64,000 nucleotides of DNA from Dysidea avara (Eukaryota > Porifera > Demospongiae > Dictyoceratida > Dysideidae): NCBI RefSeq assembly GCF_963678975.1, contig NC_089276.1, positions 3,869,098 through 3,933,097 of the forward strand, in the 5' to 3' direction. The stretch's first letter is position 1, and every line of letters starts with the position of its first letter. The translations under genes were made by a program, and so were the position numbers. Of this stretch, positions 47,501 through 59,500 are shown piece after piece. Below the pieces are notes generated by a model. It was not told the DNA's origin, made no database searches, and was given only the letters and a program-made list of their open reading frames with translations.

Positions 47501-50500
47501 TCCTTATGGTACATATAATATCATATAACATACACAACATTGGAAGTATACTCGTATGAAGTAACTGTATATCTGACTGTGGTTGAGAGGTTGATTGTAG
47601 TAGTACTCTACTGAATCCACACTGGTAGTCACTCCATTTCCTAGTGTAAGATTGTTATTAGTCACTGTACCCACTATAGCTACATAGTAGTTTAATTTAT
47701 TGTCCAAGGCTTCACGATACGGTAAAAGAATTTCATCTGGGATATCAGTTGTATTATCTGAGAGATCTCCTATTACTACCACCACTTTGTAGTGACTACA
47801 AAAATAGAAGCAATGCACAATCACCACAAAGTCATGTATGTATGTAAGGATATGAATACATCTGTTGTACAACTTTATGTTTTGTTCAAGTACAGTTCTG
47901 TTAGTTTCTTCATCAGAAATCTGCTATGCCCTTCTAGCCATTTACAAGCATTTAAAGTACACTAGTAAACTTAACTGAACAAGAAACTGAATTATTATTA
48001 CTATCTCTGCACTGCGCAGGAATCATGTGCAATTATATAATGTAACTATCAAAAAATATTACAAAAGTCAGCTTATGTGGAAATGTTTGGTATGTCGTAT
48101 TCGCAGAGACATAAAAATGGTTCACTCTTAGTATTTAATTTAGGGTTTAAGTATATTTTAAAAAGTGTGGTGTGACAAATGCTTTAAACAAGCAGAGATT
48201 ATAACTGTGTTGTGGTAGTATTACAACTATTTGAATTACAGAACAACAACTATTCTTGGATGTTTGCTCCACGATAGAGCAACATTTTATAACTAACCTG
48301 CTGCCAAAAACAAGACTAACAAATGATTGAATCCTTAAAATTTCAACACAAATAACTAAACAACTAAAATATTTAGGGCATGTGGAAGCAAATTTTAAAA
48401 GTTACTTATGAAGAAATTTAGTAAATGCTTTGCCAAGGCCAGTATTTCTGTCACTAGGAAGAAACATGCCAAAATTCTTGTATATGCCCTAATATATTTC
48501 GCCCCTGAAATGCCCATAGAACCTACCACTTCTGCTCTATATATAGTGTAACAGAAAAACATGAAGTAACAACTATAGTGTGAGTGATGTACTGTTTGTG
48601 TTTACATGTTTCACCTGCCTCAAACTGCAGACAAATTTGAAGTTGAAACTCTATTAGACTGATTTATTTGAATGATTGCCCATGACTACATATGCATAAC
48701 CTTAATAATTAATTAATTAAGTAAAATAGCCACTTTATAAAAGATCGGGAAACAGTCATCTGAAATCAAAACTAAATGATGCAGGCCAGAGTGCAAGTGC
48801 GTATATTTCAGGCAAATCAGTGGTGGAGGAAGTAGTTGATATGAGGATGGACTGACCAGGGGAGGAAATGAACTGAGGCACTACATTGTCTCTGGTTTTG
48901 TAAGTTGAGACCAAAAAAGAAGAAGGTCACAGCCAACTGACAATAGCTGTCCACCTCACCAGCTACACATTTATAGCTGATAAACTATATAAAATCCTCA
49001 CATAGCTTGCTACACACTGCTCTAATACTGTGAATGCTTTATTAGAGTGATTGCTCTGTAGAGTATCTCGATCTTTATCTCGGTTTTCAGCCCCACTCCA
49101 AGAAGGATAATTTCAGTGTAATATCATTCTGAGGGGGGCTAAGCCCCCCTCAGCAGACCAAGGGGGGAGGGGCTTCAGCCCCCTAACCCCCCTTTCTGCT
49201 GCCTATGAGGCAAATCAATCGTGCCCATGTTACAACTACTACATATACCATGATCACTTGAAACTTCAAACGTAAAACTAGCTGTACAGTTTGGCATATA
49301 GCCCTCAGACCACAAGTGAGTATAAATATACACTTACCCGGGAACTAGTGAGTACATATATTTAATCCAAAACAGCCGAGCTGTAAAAAAAGAGTGCGGC
49401 CCTCAGAAAGGCTATGGTGAAAAAAGATGTGAAATACAAGGTGGCGGCCAAGAAAAGGCTGTGATGGTAGGCTAATGGTAAAAATTTTAATAACAACAAT
49501 TCAGGTGAATTTGGTGCCGCTTGGTCTTCGCACAAAATTCACCTGAATTGTCGTTATTAAAATTTTTACCATTAACCTACCATCACAGCCATTTCTTGGC
49601 CGCCACCTTGGATTTCACATCTTTTTTCACCATAGCCTTTCTGAGGGCCGCACTCTTTTATTACAGCTTGGCTGTTTTGGATTAGATTTCACTTCTTTTT
49701 GTATTTCTATACCCCAAAGCTGGCCTATGGCTGGCTTTAGGGCTTTTTAACCTATCATTTTTTTCTATACCACAGGAAGAAGAAAAGATGAAACAGGGTA
49801 ATTTCTCTGTAGCTGAACTCTCTACAAGGTGATCCTTCTAGTTGATCTCTCTACCAGATGGCTTGTTTGTAGCTGAACTCTCTACAGGGTGATTTGTTAG
49901 TAGCTGAACTCTCTACAGGGTGATTTGTTTGTAGCTGAACTCTCTACAAGGTAACTTCTTCTAGCTGATCTTTCTACAGGGTGATTTGTTTGTAGCTGAA
50001 TTCTCTACAGAGCGATTTGTTTGCAGCTAAACTCTCTACATGGTAGTTTCTTTGTAGCTGAACTCGCTACAATGTAACTTCTTCTAGCTGAACTCTCTAT
50101 AGGGTGACTTGTTTCTAGCTGATCTCTCTACAGGGTGATTTGTTTGCAGCTGATCTCTCTACAGGGTGATTTGTTTGCAGCTGAACTCTTTTACATGGTG
50201 GTTTCTTTGTAGCTGAACTCTCTACAAGGTGACTTCTTATAGCTGATCTCTCTACAGGATGACTAGTTTCTAACTGAACTCTCTACAATGTGTTTTGTTC
50301 ATAGCGGAACTTTCTACTGGGTGATTTGCTTGCAGCTGGACTCTCTGCATGATTGTTTCTTTGTAACTGAACTCTCTACAAGGTAACTTCTTCTAGCTGA
50401 TCTCTCTACAGGGCAATTTGTTTGTATCTGAATTCTCTACAGGGTGATTTGTCTTGCTGAACTCTCTACATGATGGTTTCTTTGTAGCTGAACTCTCTAT

Positions 50501-53500
50501 TAGGTACCTTCTTCTAGCTGATCTGACTACAGGGTGACTTGTTTGTAGCTAAATTCCCTACAGAATAACTTGCAATGTAATATAATTGAGTAAATTATAA
50601 ATGCAGCTGGATTCTTTGTTAGGGTGACTGTTCTATAAGAGTATCTCGATCTTGCATTTGCTACACGTAGTTGCCTTTCGAATCATAACTCAGTGGTTTG
50701 CAATCCGATTCTTCTGTACTACTGCAAGGACTTTCTATGATGATTATTCCAGCTACATACTGATTTTCAGCTTGTTGCTCTAAACGGTTTGCCTGGTAGA
50801 CACGAAAACTAATAGTTTTTTAATTCATAAAAATTGATCGCGTAATTTTGACACAGGTTAGGTTTTGTGTCATATCTCCATGGTCTTTATCCCGATTCCT
50901 TTCAAACCACAAAAAGGCACTCCTACGATGGTTGCTCCATCTACATATCAATGTTCAACTGATTCCTCCGAGGGGTTTACCCTGTAGGCATGACAGACCT
51001 TCGACCTTATTTTATGCAAATAATCGGTGATAACTCCGTGAATGTTCATCAGATTCCTACCAAAGTTGATACGGAGATCCGCCTTAATGAGCCCTTTAAG
51101 TGTGCCAAAGTTCAGCCCGATCTGAGTACGCATTCGTGTTTTATGGCGGATTTTGCGAAGTATGCGAATGAAGAAGAAAAAAACGAAGAAATTAAAACAA
51201 AAGTTTGTTCGCTCATATCTTGGAAATGGCTGGAGCGATTTTATTCAAAGTTGGTGTGTGGACTCCCCTAACTGGCCGGCACTTCTCTAGCAAATTTGGT
51301 TCCAATTGGATAAAGGATTGCAGAGCTACATAGGTGTGAAAATTGTGTTTTCTTTCTTCCTGTTAATATACTCACGGGTGGCTCGTCAGCTTCTTGAGCC
51401 GCACGACACACTACCGTGTGTCTTGATACTTACCTGTGGTTTGGCACATGATACACTACTGCATGTCATGCCTATTTGCAGGATAACAGCCTAACACGGG
51501 TGCTGGTACGATCAATCACCTAAGCCAATCAGGCTTCTTCTCCTGCACCAAGTAACCAATTACCCTAGTCACCCCAGCCAGTATGAGTGCGATCAATGGA
51601 TTTGTTTTATAGACATATCTGAAGAGTTCGATGATGGTTGCTTGTGGTTAGCAGCAGATAACGTTGTTACTACGTTTGTTGAAATGAATGGACAAGTCCT
51701 AGTAATATACAGAAATATGTTTACTAAATGTCACAATTGATTTTGTGCTGTGAGCCAACTCCATCGCTAAAGGAAGAGTATGACTAATTCTACCAGCCAA
51801 ACTGTGATGAAATATGTGTGAGTTAGTTGGTTATGAATATTCTCACGATCAATTTTGCGCTGTGAGCCAACTCCATTTCTAAAGAAAGTATATGACTCTA
51901 TTCATTCTACCATGCCAAACTATGATGAAATACGTGTGAGTTAGTTTGTTATGTTACTTTGTGTGTATGGTGTGTTTTTGTGCTCTATGGTGTGTGTTAA
52001 TTATGAGGCATGGTATATATTACATAAACCACAGCTATGAGGTGTATTGTACTTATGTATGCCCCGAGTCCGAAGTTGGAGGAAGTTTACTGGTGATACA
52101 CCCCAAGGTGAATACATATACATCATGATCACATGGAATTTCAAATGTGCCGCCAGGTGTATAATTTAGCATATAGCCCTCAAACTACAGGTGAGTATAT
52201 TTATATGTACCTACTTGGGAATAGGTGAGTATATACATACTCACTAGAGCTGGGTGATATACCAGTATTGTTAGTAATCTGCGATATTTAAGTGATACCG
52301 GGTTTGATACTGCCTGTTTTTCTTTAAATACCGCCATACCGTCAGGGCATTATGGCCTCCCTGTGGACTTCTTTCATCCCATATTTAGAGGGTAGCCAGA
52401 CATGTGACAATGTGTGTAGGTGATGTAGCCAGCTAACCAAACTATGTAAAACAAGTTTTTTTTTGGTAATTTGTACCTGAGACTTGCTGAGCTACCATTA
52501 GTATTTGGTGCTTTTGTTGAGGTAAATGGCTGTTACTTTAATACCAATGGTCTTTACATTAATAGCGTGATATTTAGTAATATTGTGATACTTTTTAAGG
52601 AAGGTATACCATTTGCTATCTTTCAGTAACTGCTCAGCACTAATACTCAGCCGAAGCATGAGGGGTGCAGACCTGAGGGCTAAGGGTGTATATATCAGCA
52701 CAAAACCTGACACAATCGTAATATATCTCTAGGGACACTCACCTAATAGGTAAAATAACTACAGAATGCCCACCCCCAGTATATGATGATTGAAAGTACT
52801 TTTAATAACGTGGGCTAATAGCCATTGGAACATTATTATGCCATTATGCTTTACACACAATGCCAGACAAACTGCAAATGTGGGATCCAGTGAAGTTTAG
52901 TTTTGGAATATTAAGCCTACTAACTTTGCTATTGAGACAGTAAGTATATCCATGCAAAAACAGCTAAACTATATAAAAAGGGTGCAGCCTTCAAAAAGCC
53001 TTCAAGGGTGAAAAAGTTGTGAAATCAAAGGTGGCGGCCATGAAATTGCTGCAGTGATGTTAATGATAATAAATTTTAATAATGGCCTTTGTGCAATAAT
53101 AAAATTTATCATCATCGACATCATTGAAGCCATTTCATGGCCGCCACCTCTGATTTCTCAACTTTTTTCACTCAGGCTTTTTGAAGGCAGCACCCTTTTA
53201 TACAGCTTGGCTGTTTTACATGGATTTCACTTCTTTTTGTATTTTAAATATATACCCAAAGCCAACCATAAACTGGCTTTGAGGTTAGTTTTTATACAAA
53301 TCATTGTTTTTGTTATCTACAGATGCGATGAAGATGATGTAAGACAAACTAGTGCTCTACCAATACAGAAAAATACTCACTGATTTGATACCAAAAACCA
53401 ACTTAAATTTTTTGCTTCTTTGTTCATGGCTATAATATGTACGCTAAGCAGCTACGCCCAGCAGCTACATATGTATGTACAATAGTTACATGCCGTAATC

Positions 53501-56500
53501 ACAAATTACGTTTTATAACTACAGTGTTAATTTTGTTACGGATTAACTACAATATGCTACGTTAACTATTTTTTGCTCCCTACTGTATATATGTAGTGCC
53601 TGTATTTCTTTGCAATAGTGCATGTTTTATAACAAAGTAAATTCCTAGGTATCTATTAAGATTTTGCAGTGACTGTTCTATTAGAGTATCTCAATTTTTC
53701 ATAAAACCTGACGAGCTGCAGTTGCTCAATTGTTACAAAGTAAATCCTGCACCTTTTATGCTAGAATACATTTTACAGTACTGATTTACCATAATTAGTT
53801 TACTATATAGGCATGACAACAAGTCAACCTTTTAAACACAAATCATTGTCCATTGCTCTATGCTATTAATCAGATTTGCACCAAACTTGGTACGTGATCA
53901 TGCTGCAATATGTTTACAGTGTACCAAAGCTCAAGAAAACTGTGCTTTGCATTTGCATTTTATAATGGTTTTTGTAAAGTGTGTGAAGAGAATAATCTAA
54001 GCCCCCCCTTAAAAAAAGAAATTAAGCTGATTTTTAAAGGCTTATATTTCATGATTGTGTTATGCAATCTTGCTCAAATTTGGTATGTGGAGTGTTGAAG
54101 GTGAAGGGCATTTGCAGTATGAAAATGATTTCAACTTGAGAAGGGAGTATGGAGCTATGTATGCATGAAAATCGTGTTTTGTTTCTTCCTGTAAATATAC
54201 TCATGGTGTGGCGCCCCGGCTTTCTTGGCTGCACGACACACTACCGTGTGTCTTGATATTAAGTTAATAAGTTAAGTAGTTGGGACTATAAGTTACTCAT
54301 CAATTTAAATCTAGTTGCCCTCTTAGTGTTGTTCAGTGGTCTGCTCAATGGCTGACACATGGTAGGTAGAAATATGCATCCACACGTTGCTCAAAAAACT
54401 GTTTTGTTGTTTAATAACTGTCAACTAATTGAAACTTAGCAACTACATTGAGCCTAGCCTAACTTGTACACCCAAACCCATAACTAAATGCTTCATGTTG
54501 CTCAATATAATCAGTCAAAGCGTATCGTATCTTTGAACTGACTGGGAATTAAAACCTTGAGCAAGCTGTATTCCCATGATATTTCCCAGGCAGTATGCAA
54601 GTTAAACCCCAAGCAGCATCTTTTAAAACCCACGCTAAAGTGGTACATCAAAGTGCAATGTTACAGCAATTTATTACTGCAAGTATATTCAATACATTGA
54701 CCATATGAGTATGTAAGTGTAAAATACAACGATCAAAATTCAACATACATACATACACGCATGCAAAAATAGAAATGATATACCTTATGTTCCCGCTCCT
54801 GAAAGGTGATTGGAATTGAACAGATTGATTGTTTGAAGTAATGATATCAAGATTTCTGTTTTCAACTATATTAGGATCTGTCATGGTACACAATAGCATT
54901 ACAAATGTGGACAATTATGAAGTATTACTTTGTACAATAATTAAGTAAGGCAAATGTGTTGTTGTTAAAATAAATACATACAGGACATTGCCAGGTTTTG
55001 TGAATGTGAAAAAGCAGTTTCTAGATTTGACAAAGAGTCAGGGTCTGGGAAGCACAGCCCCCAGTTATTAACAGATTTTGAACATTTTAAATGGCTTAAA
55101 GTTTATTACATTAATAATTACCGTATATGATCGTATAGAAGACCGGGCGTTTATTTCCTATAAATCATTTTTGACCATGCACACTCAGTAGCTCGAACTC
55201 AGCTACAGTGGATCTGCTGTGTTAAATCCTGGGCGTTACTCCAGCCAGTAGCCAATACCTTTAGTAACAACAGCAAACAGAGTAACGAAACTTGTCTGGA
55301 ATAGCCTTTAAAAGAAATTCCGACTTGTTGAACGGCTCTATTTTTAGTCCACCCCTTTGTGCAGTTACTCAACCTTGTAAAGCCGGATACCCGAGAGGTG
55401 TACTTCTCTTCCGCTTCTAGTATGAGTTCTCTTCACCGCCAGAAGAATTCTGTAAACACAATACACTGAGCGAACTATTACATGGTTCACCAGTACCATA
55501 GATAGGGTAGGGTACAATGGCGGATCCAGGATGGGGCATTTGGGGCAAATGCCCCCCCCCCCCCCCCACTTTGTGGAGGAACCATACTTCTGATTAAAAT
55601 ACTAAACTTTATGTCAGGCCAAGGTCAGCTTATAAATTCACGAAAATATGCATATTTTACTAGCATTTATTACAAGTTGACCTGAAGCCAAGCTAACTAT
55701 GAAATGGTCACCCAGCACCTTCGTGCGTACTAAGTGCCTCTAAAAATAATTATCGTGTTGCTGTTCTTTAAGACATTCATAGCCTCTTAAACAGCTTTTA
55801 AGACTTCACAACCATCTGCAAAGGCCAAAATAGTAAAAATCAACAGTGAATACTACTAAGAGGTGTATTATTTGCTGTTTCAAAAATGCAGCAACTAACA
55901 AGAGAATCTAGGACCTACAACTTGGCCTGTTTGTGCCCCTCCCCTTGCCAGGTCCTGGATCTGCCCCTGGGGTGTATACTATCTATGCCAGTACAGTGGT
56001 TCACCAATATGGTGGACGCGTAGGTGAAACGTTAAATTACGTAATGAAGATCACGTGTTGAAAATGCTCTATATGTTGTCACGCCTACAGGGTAAACCGC
56101 GTATGGGATGAAGCTGAAAATCGGTGGGTGAATAGGTTAACTATTGAACCTCAAACCTTTTGTGGTTTGAAAGAAATCTAGCTAAAAACGAGGAAGATAC
56201 AACGAAAAAATCAACAGTGTGTAACAATTATGCAATCGAGATTAGCTAATGCGAATTTAAAGTTCCACCAACACGCTTCTGAAGTAGCTATGAAAGCGAA
56301 CAGGGTATTGGCTTGTATGAAAAGAAGCTTTATCGATTTGAATGAATTTGTACTATCACGGTTGTATAAATCAATGGTTTGACCAATATTAGAATACGGA
56401 AATGTAATTTGGGGACCCCATTATGTATTAGATCAACGTAAACTTGAGGGTGTGCAATGGCGTGCTACAAAACTAGTACCATCCTTAAGAGACAAGTCTT

Positions 56501-59500
56501 ACATAGATCGACTGACATCAATGAATTTACCATCTCTTTTGTACAGGCACAGACGTGGTGACTTAATATTTCTTTTCAAGATGTTGAACGATTACTTCAA
56601 TCTGGATCACTCCAACTTTTTTACTTTCTCCCACAATACACAAACTAGAGGTCATGCATATAAATTACTTAAGCCCCCTGCCCACCTTTCATGTCGGGTC
56701 AACTATTTTAGTACTAGAGTAATTAATGATTGGAACAATCTTACGAGTGATATTGTAGGAAATTCTTTATTAAATAATTTTAAATCAGCTGTAGATAATT
56801 ACTTTTATGACTAGATTTATGTTAATGTAATAATTATATTCATAGTTAATTTTTGTTCATTGCATCTAATTTATGTGTGCATAAGTATGTAATTGAGTGG
56901 GTGAACAGGCTTCTAAGCCTCAACCCAAATCACATCATAATCATAATCATAATCATAATCATAATAAAAAACGACTACTTGCCACGCCTACCAGAAAAAC
57001 CGCTTGGGGTAATGCTTTGAAAATCACTGTACAGATGGAGTAATCATCTTAGAAAGGCTCTTCAATGGTGTAGAAGAATCAGACTCAAAGCCACGGAGTT
57101 ATAACACGAAATCCAACTTAGTGTAGCAAGTGCAAGATCGAGATACTCTAATAGAGCAGTCACCCTAATAGAGCAGTCACCCTGAAGAGAATTCAAGAGA
57201 TCAGCTACAAACAAGTCACCCTGTATAGAGATCAGCTACAAACAATCCACCCTGTAGAAAGATCAGCTAGAAGAAGTTACCTTGTAGGGAGTTCATGCAA
57301 GTATGGAAAGAGATAGTTTAGCTAAAAGAAATCACCTTGTAGAGTTCAGCTACAAAGAAACCACCACGTAGAGAGTTCAGCTACAAACAAATTGCTCTGT
57401 AGAGAGATCAGCTAAAAGAAGTTACCTGGTAGAGAGTTCAGCTACAAAGAAACCATCATGTAGAGAGTTCAGCTGCAAACAAATCACCTGTATATAGTTC
57501 AGCCACAAACAAATCTCACTGTAGAGAGATCAGCTAGGAGAAATTTCTTCAGTTACAAACAAATCACCTTGTAGAAAGATCAGCTAGAAGAAGTAACCTT
57601 GTAGAGAGTTCAGTTACAAAGAAATCACCATGTAGAGAGTTCAGCTACAAACTAGTGACCTTGTAGAGACATCAGCTAGTAGAAGTTACCTTGTAGAGAG
57701 TTCAACTACAAACAATTCACCCTGTTCAGAGATCAGTTAGAAGAAGTTTTCTTGTAGAGAGTTCAGCTACAAACAAATCACCCTGTAGAAAGATCAGCTA
57801 GAAGAAGTAACCTTGTAGAGAGTTCAGTTACAAAGAAACCACCATGTAGAGAGTTCAGCTACAAACTAGTGACCTTGTAGAGACATCAACTAGTAGAAGT
57901 TACCTTGCAGAGAGTTCAGCTACAAACAATTCACCTTGTTCAGAGATCAGTTAGAAGAAGTTACCTTGTAGAGAGTTCAGTTACAAAGAAACCACCATGT
58001 AAAGAATTCAGCTACAAACTAGTGACCCTGTAGAGACATCAGCTAGAAGAAGTTACCTTGTAGGAAATTCAGCTACAAAGAAGCCGTTCTGTAAAGAGCT
58101 CAGCTGCAAACAAATCACCTATACAGAATTCAGCTACAAACAAATCACCCTGTAGAGAGATCAGCTAGAAGAAGTTAGCTTGTAGATAGTTCAGCTACAA
58201 ACAAATCACCCTGTAGAAAGATCAGCTAGAAGAAGTCACCTGTAGTGAGTTCAGCTACAAAGAAACCACCCTGTAGAGAGTTCAGCTACAAAGAAACCAC
58301 CATGTAGAGAGTTCAGCTGCAAACAAATCACCCTGTAGAAAGATCAGCTAGAAGAAGTCACTTTGTGGAGAGTTCAGTTACAAAAAACCACCATGTAGAG
58401 AGTTCAGCTACAAACTAGTGACCTTGTAGAGACATCAGCTAGTAGAAGTTACGTTATAGAGAGTTCAGCTACAAACAATTCACCCTGTTCAGAGATCAGT
58501 TAGAAGAAATTTTCTTGTAGAGAGTTCAGCTACAAACAAATCACCCTGTAGAAAGATCAGCTAGCCTTGTAGAGGGTTCAGTTACAAAGAAACCACCATG
58601 TAGAGAATTCAGCTCCAAACTAGTGACCCTGTAGAGACATCAGCTAGAAGAAATTACCTTGTAGAAAATTCAGCTACAAAGAAACCATTCTGTAAAGAGC
58701 TCAGCTGCAAGCAAATCATCTATACAGAATTCAGCTACAAACAAATTACCCTGTAGAGAGATCAGCTAGAAGAAGTTACCGTGTAGATAGTTCAGCTACA
58801 AACAAATTACCCTGTAGAGAGATCAGTTAGAAGAAGTTTTCTTGTAGAGAGTTCAGTTACAAACAAATCACCCTGTAGAAAGATCAGCTAGAAGAAGTCA
58901 CCTTGTAGAGAGTTCAGCTACAAAGAAACCACCATGTAGAGAGTCCAGCTACAAACAAATCACCCTGTAGAGAGATCAGCTAGAAGAAGTTACCTTGTAG
59001 ATCGTTCAGCTACAAACAATTCATCCTGTAGAAAGAGCAGTTAGAAGACGTCACCTTGTAGAGTGTTCAGTTACAAAGAAACCACCATGGATAGTTCTGT
59101 AATAAATAAATCTATTATATTATAATTTGTACATTTACTGATAAAATCAGAAATATTTAAACTATTTAAAATCTGCTTCATCTTTTCTTCTTCCTGTAGT
59201 AAAGAAGAAAAGATAGGTTTAAAAAGTCCCAAAGCTGGCATAGGCCAGCTTTGGGGTATACAAATACAAAAAGAAGTGAAATCTAATCCAAAACAGCCAA
59301 GCTGTAAAAAAACAGTGCAGCCCTCAAAAAGGCTATGGTGAAAAAAGATGTGAAAAGTGGCACCAAATTCATCTGAATTGTCGTTATTAAAATTTTTACC
59401 ATTAACCTACCATCACAGCCATTTCTTGGCCGCCACCTTGGATTTCACATCTTTTTTCACCATAGCCTTTCTGAGGGCTGCACTGTTTTTTTACAGCTTG

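Noticed and set aside
50848..51494. Overlapping plus frames with normal composition near 51 kb
   Set aside because: They fall in a family 3 repeat body and the frames are not conserved in the copies at 22 and 54 kb.
53054..53383. 109-codon plus frame with hydrophobic stretches
   Set aside because: It lies in the right arm of an FB2 foldback and its spacer. No homologue is conserved among the other FB2 copies.
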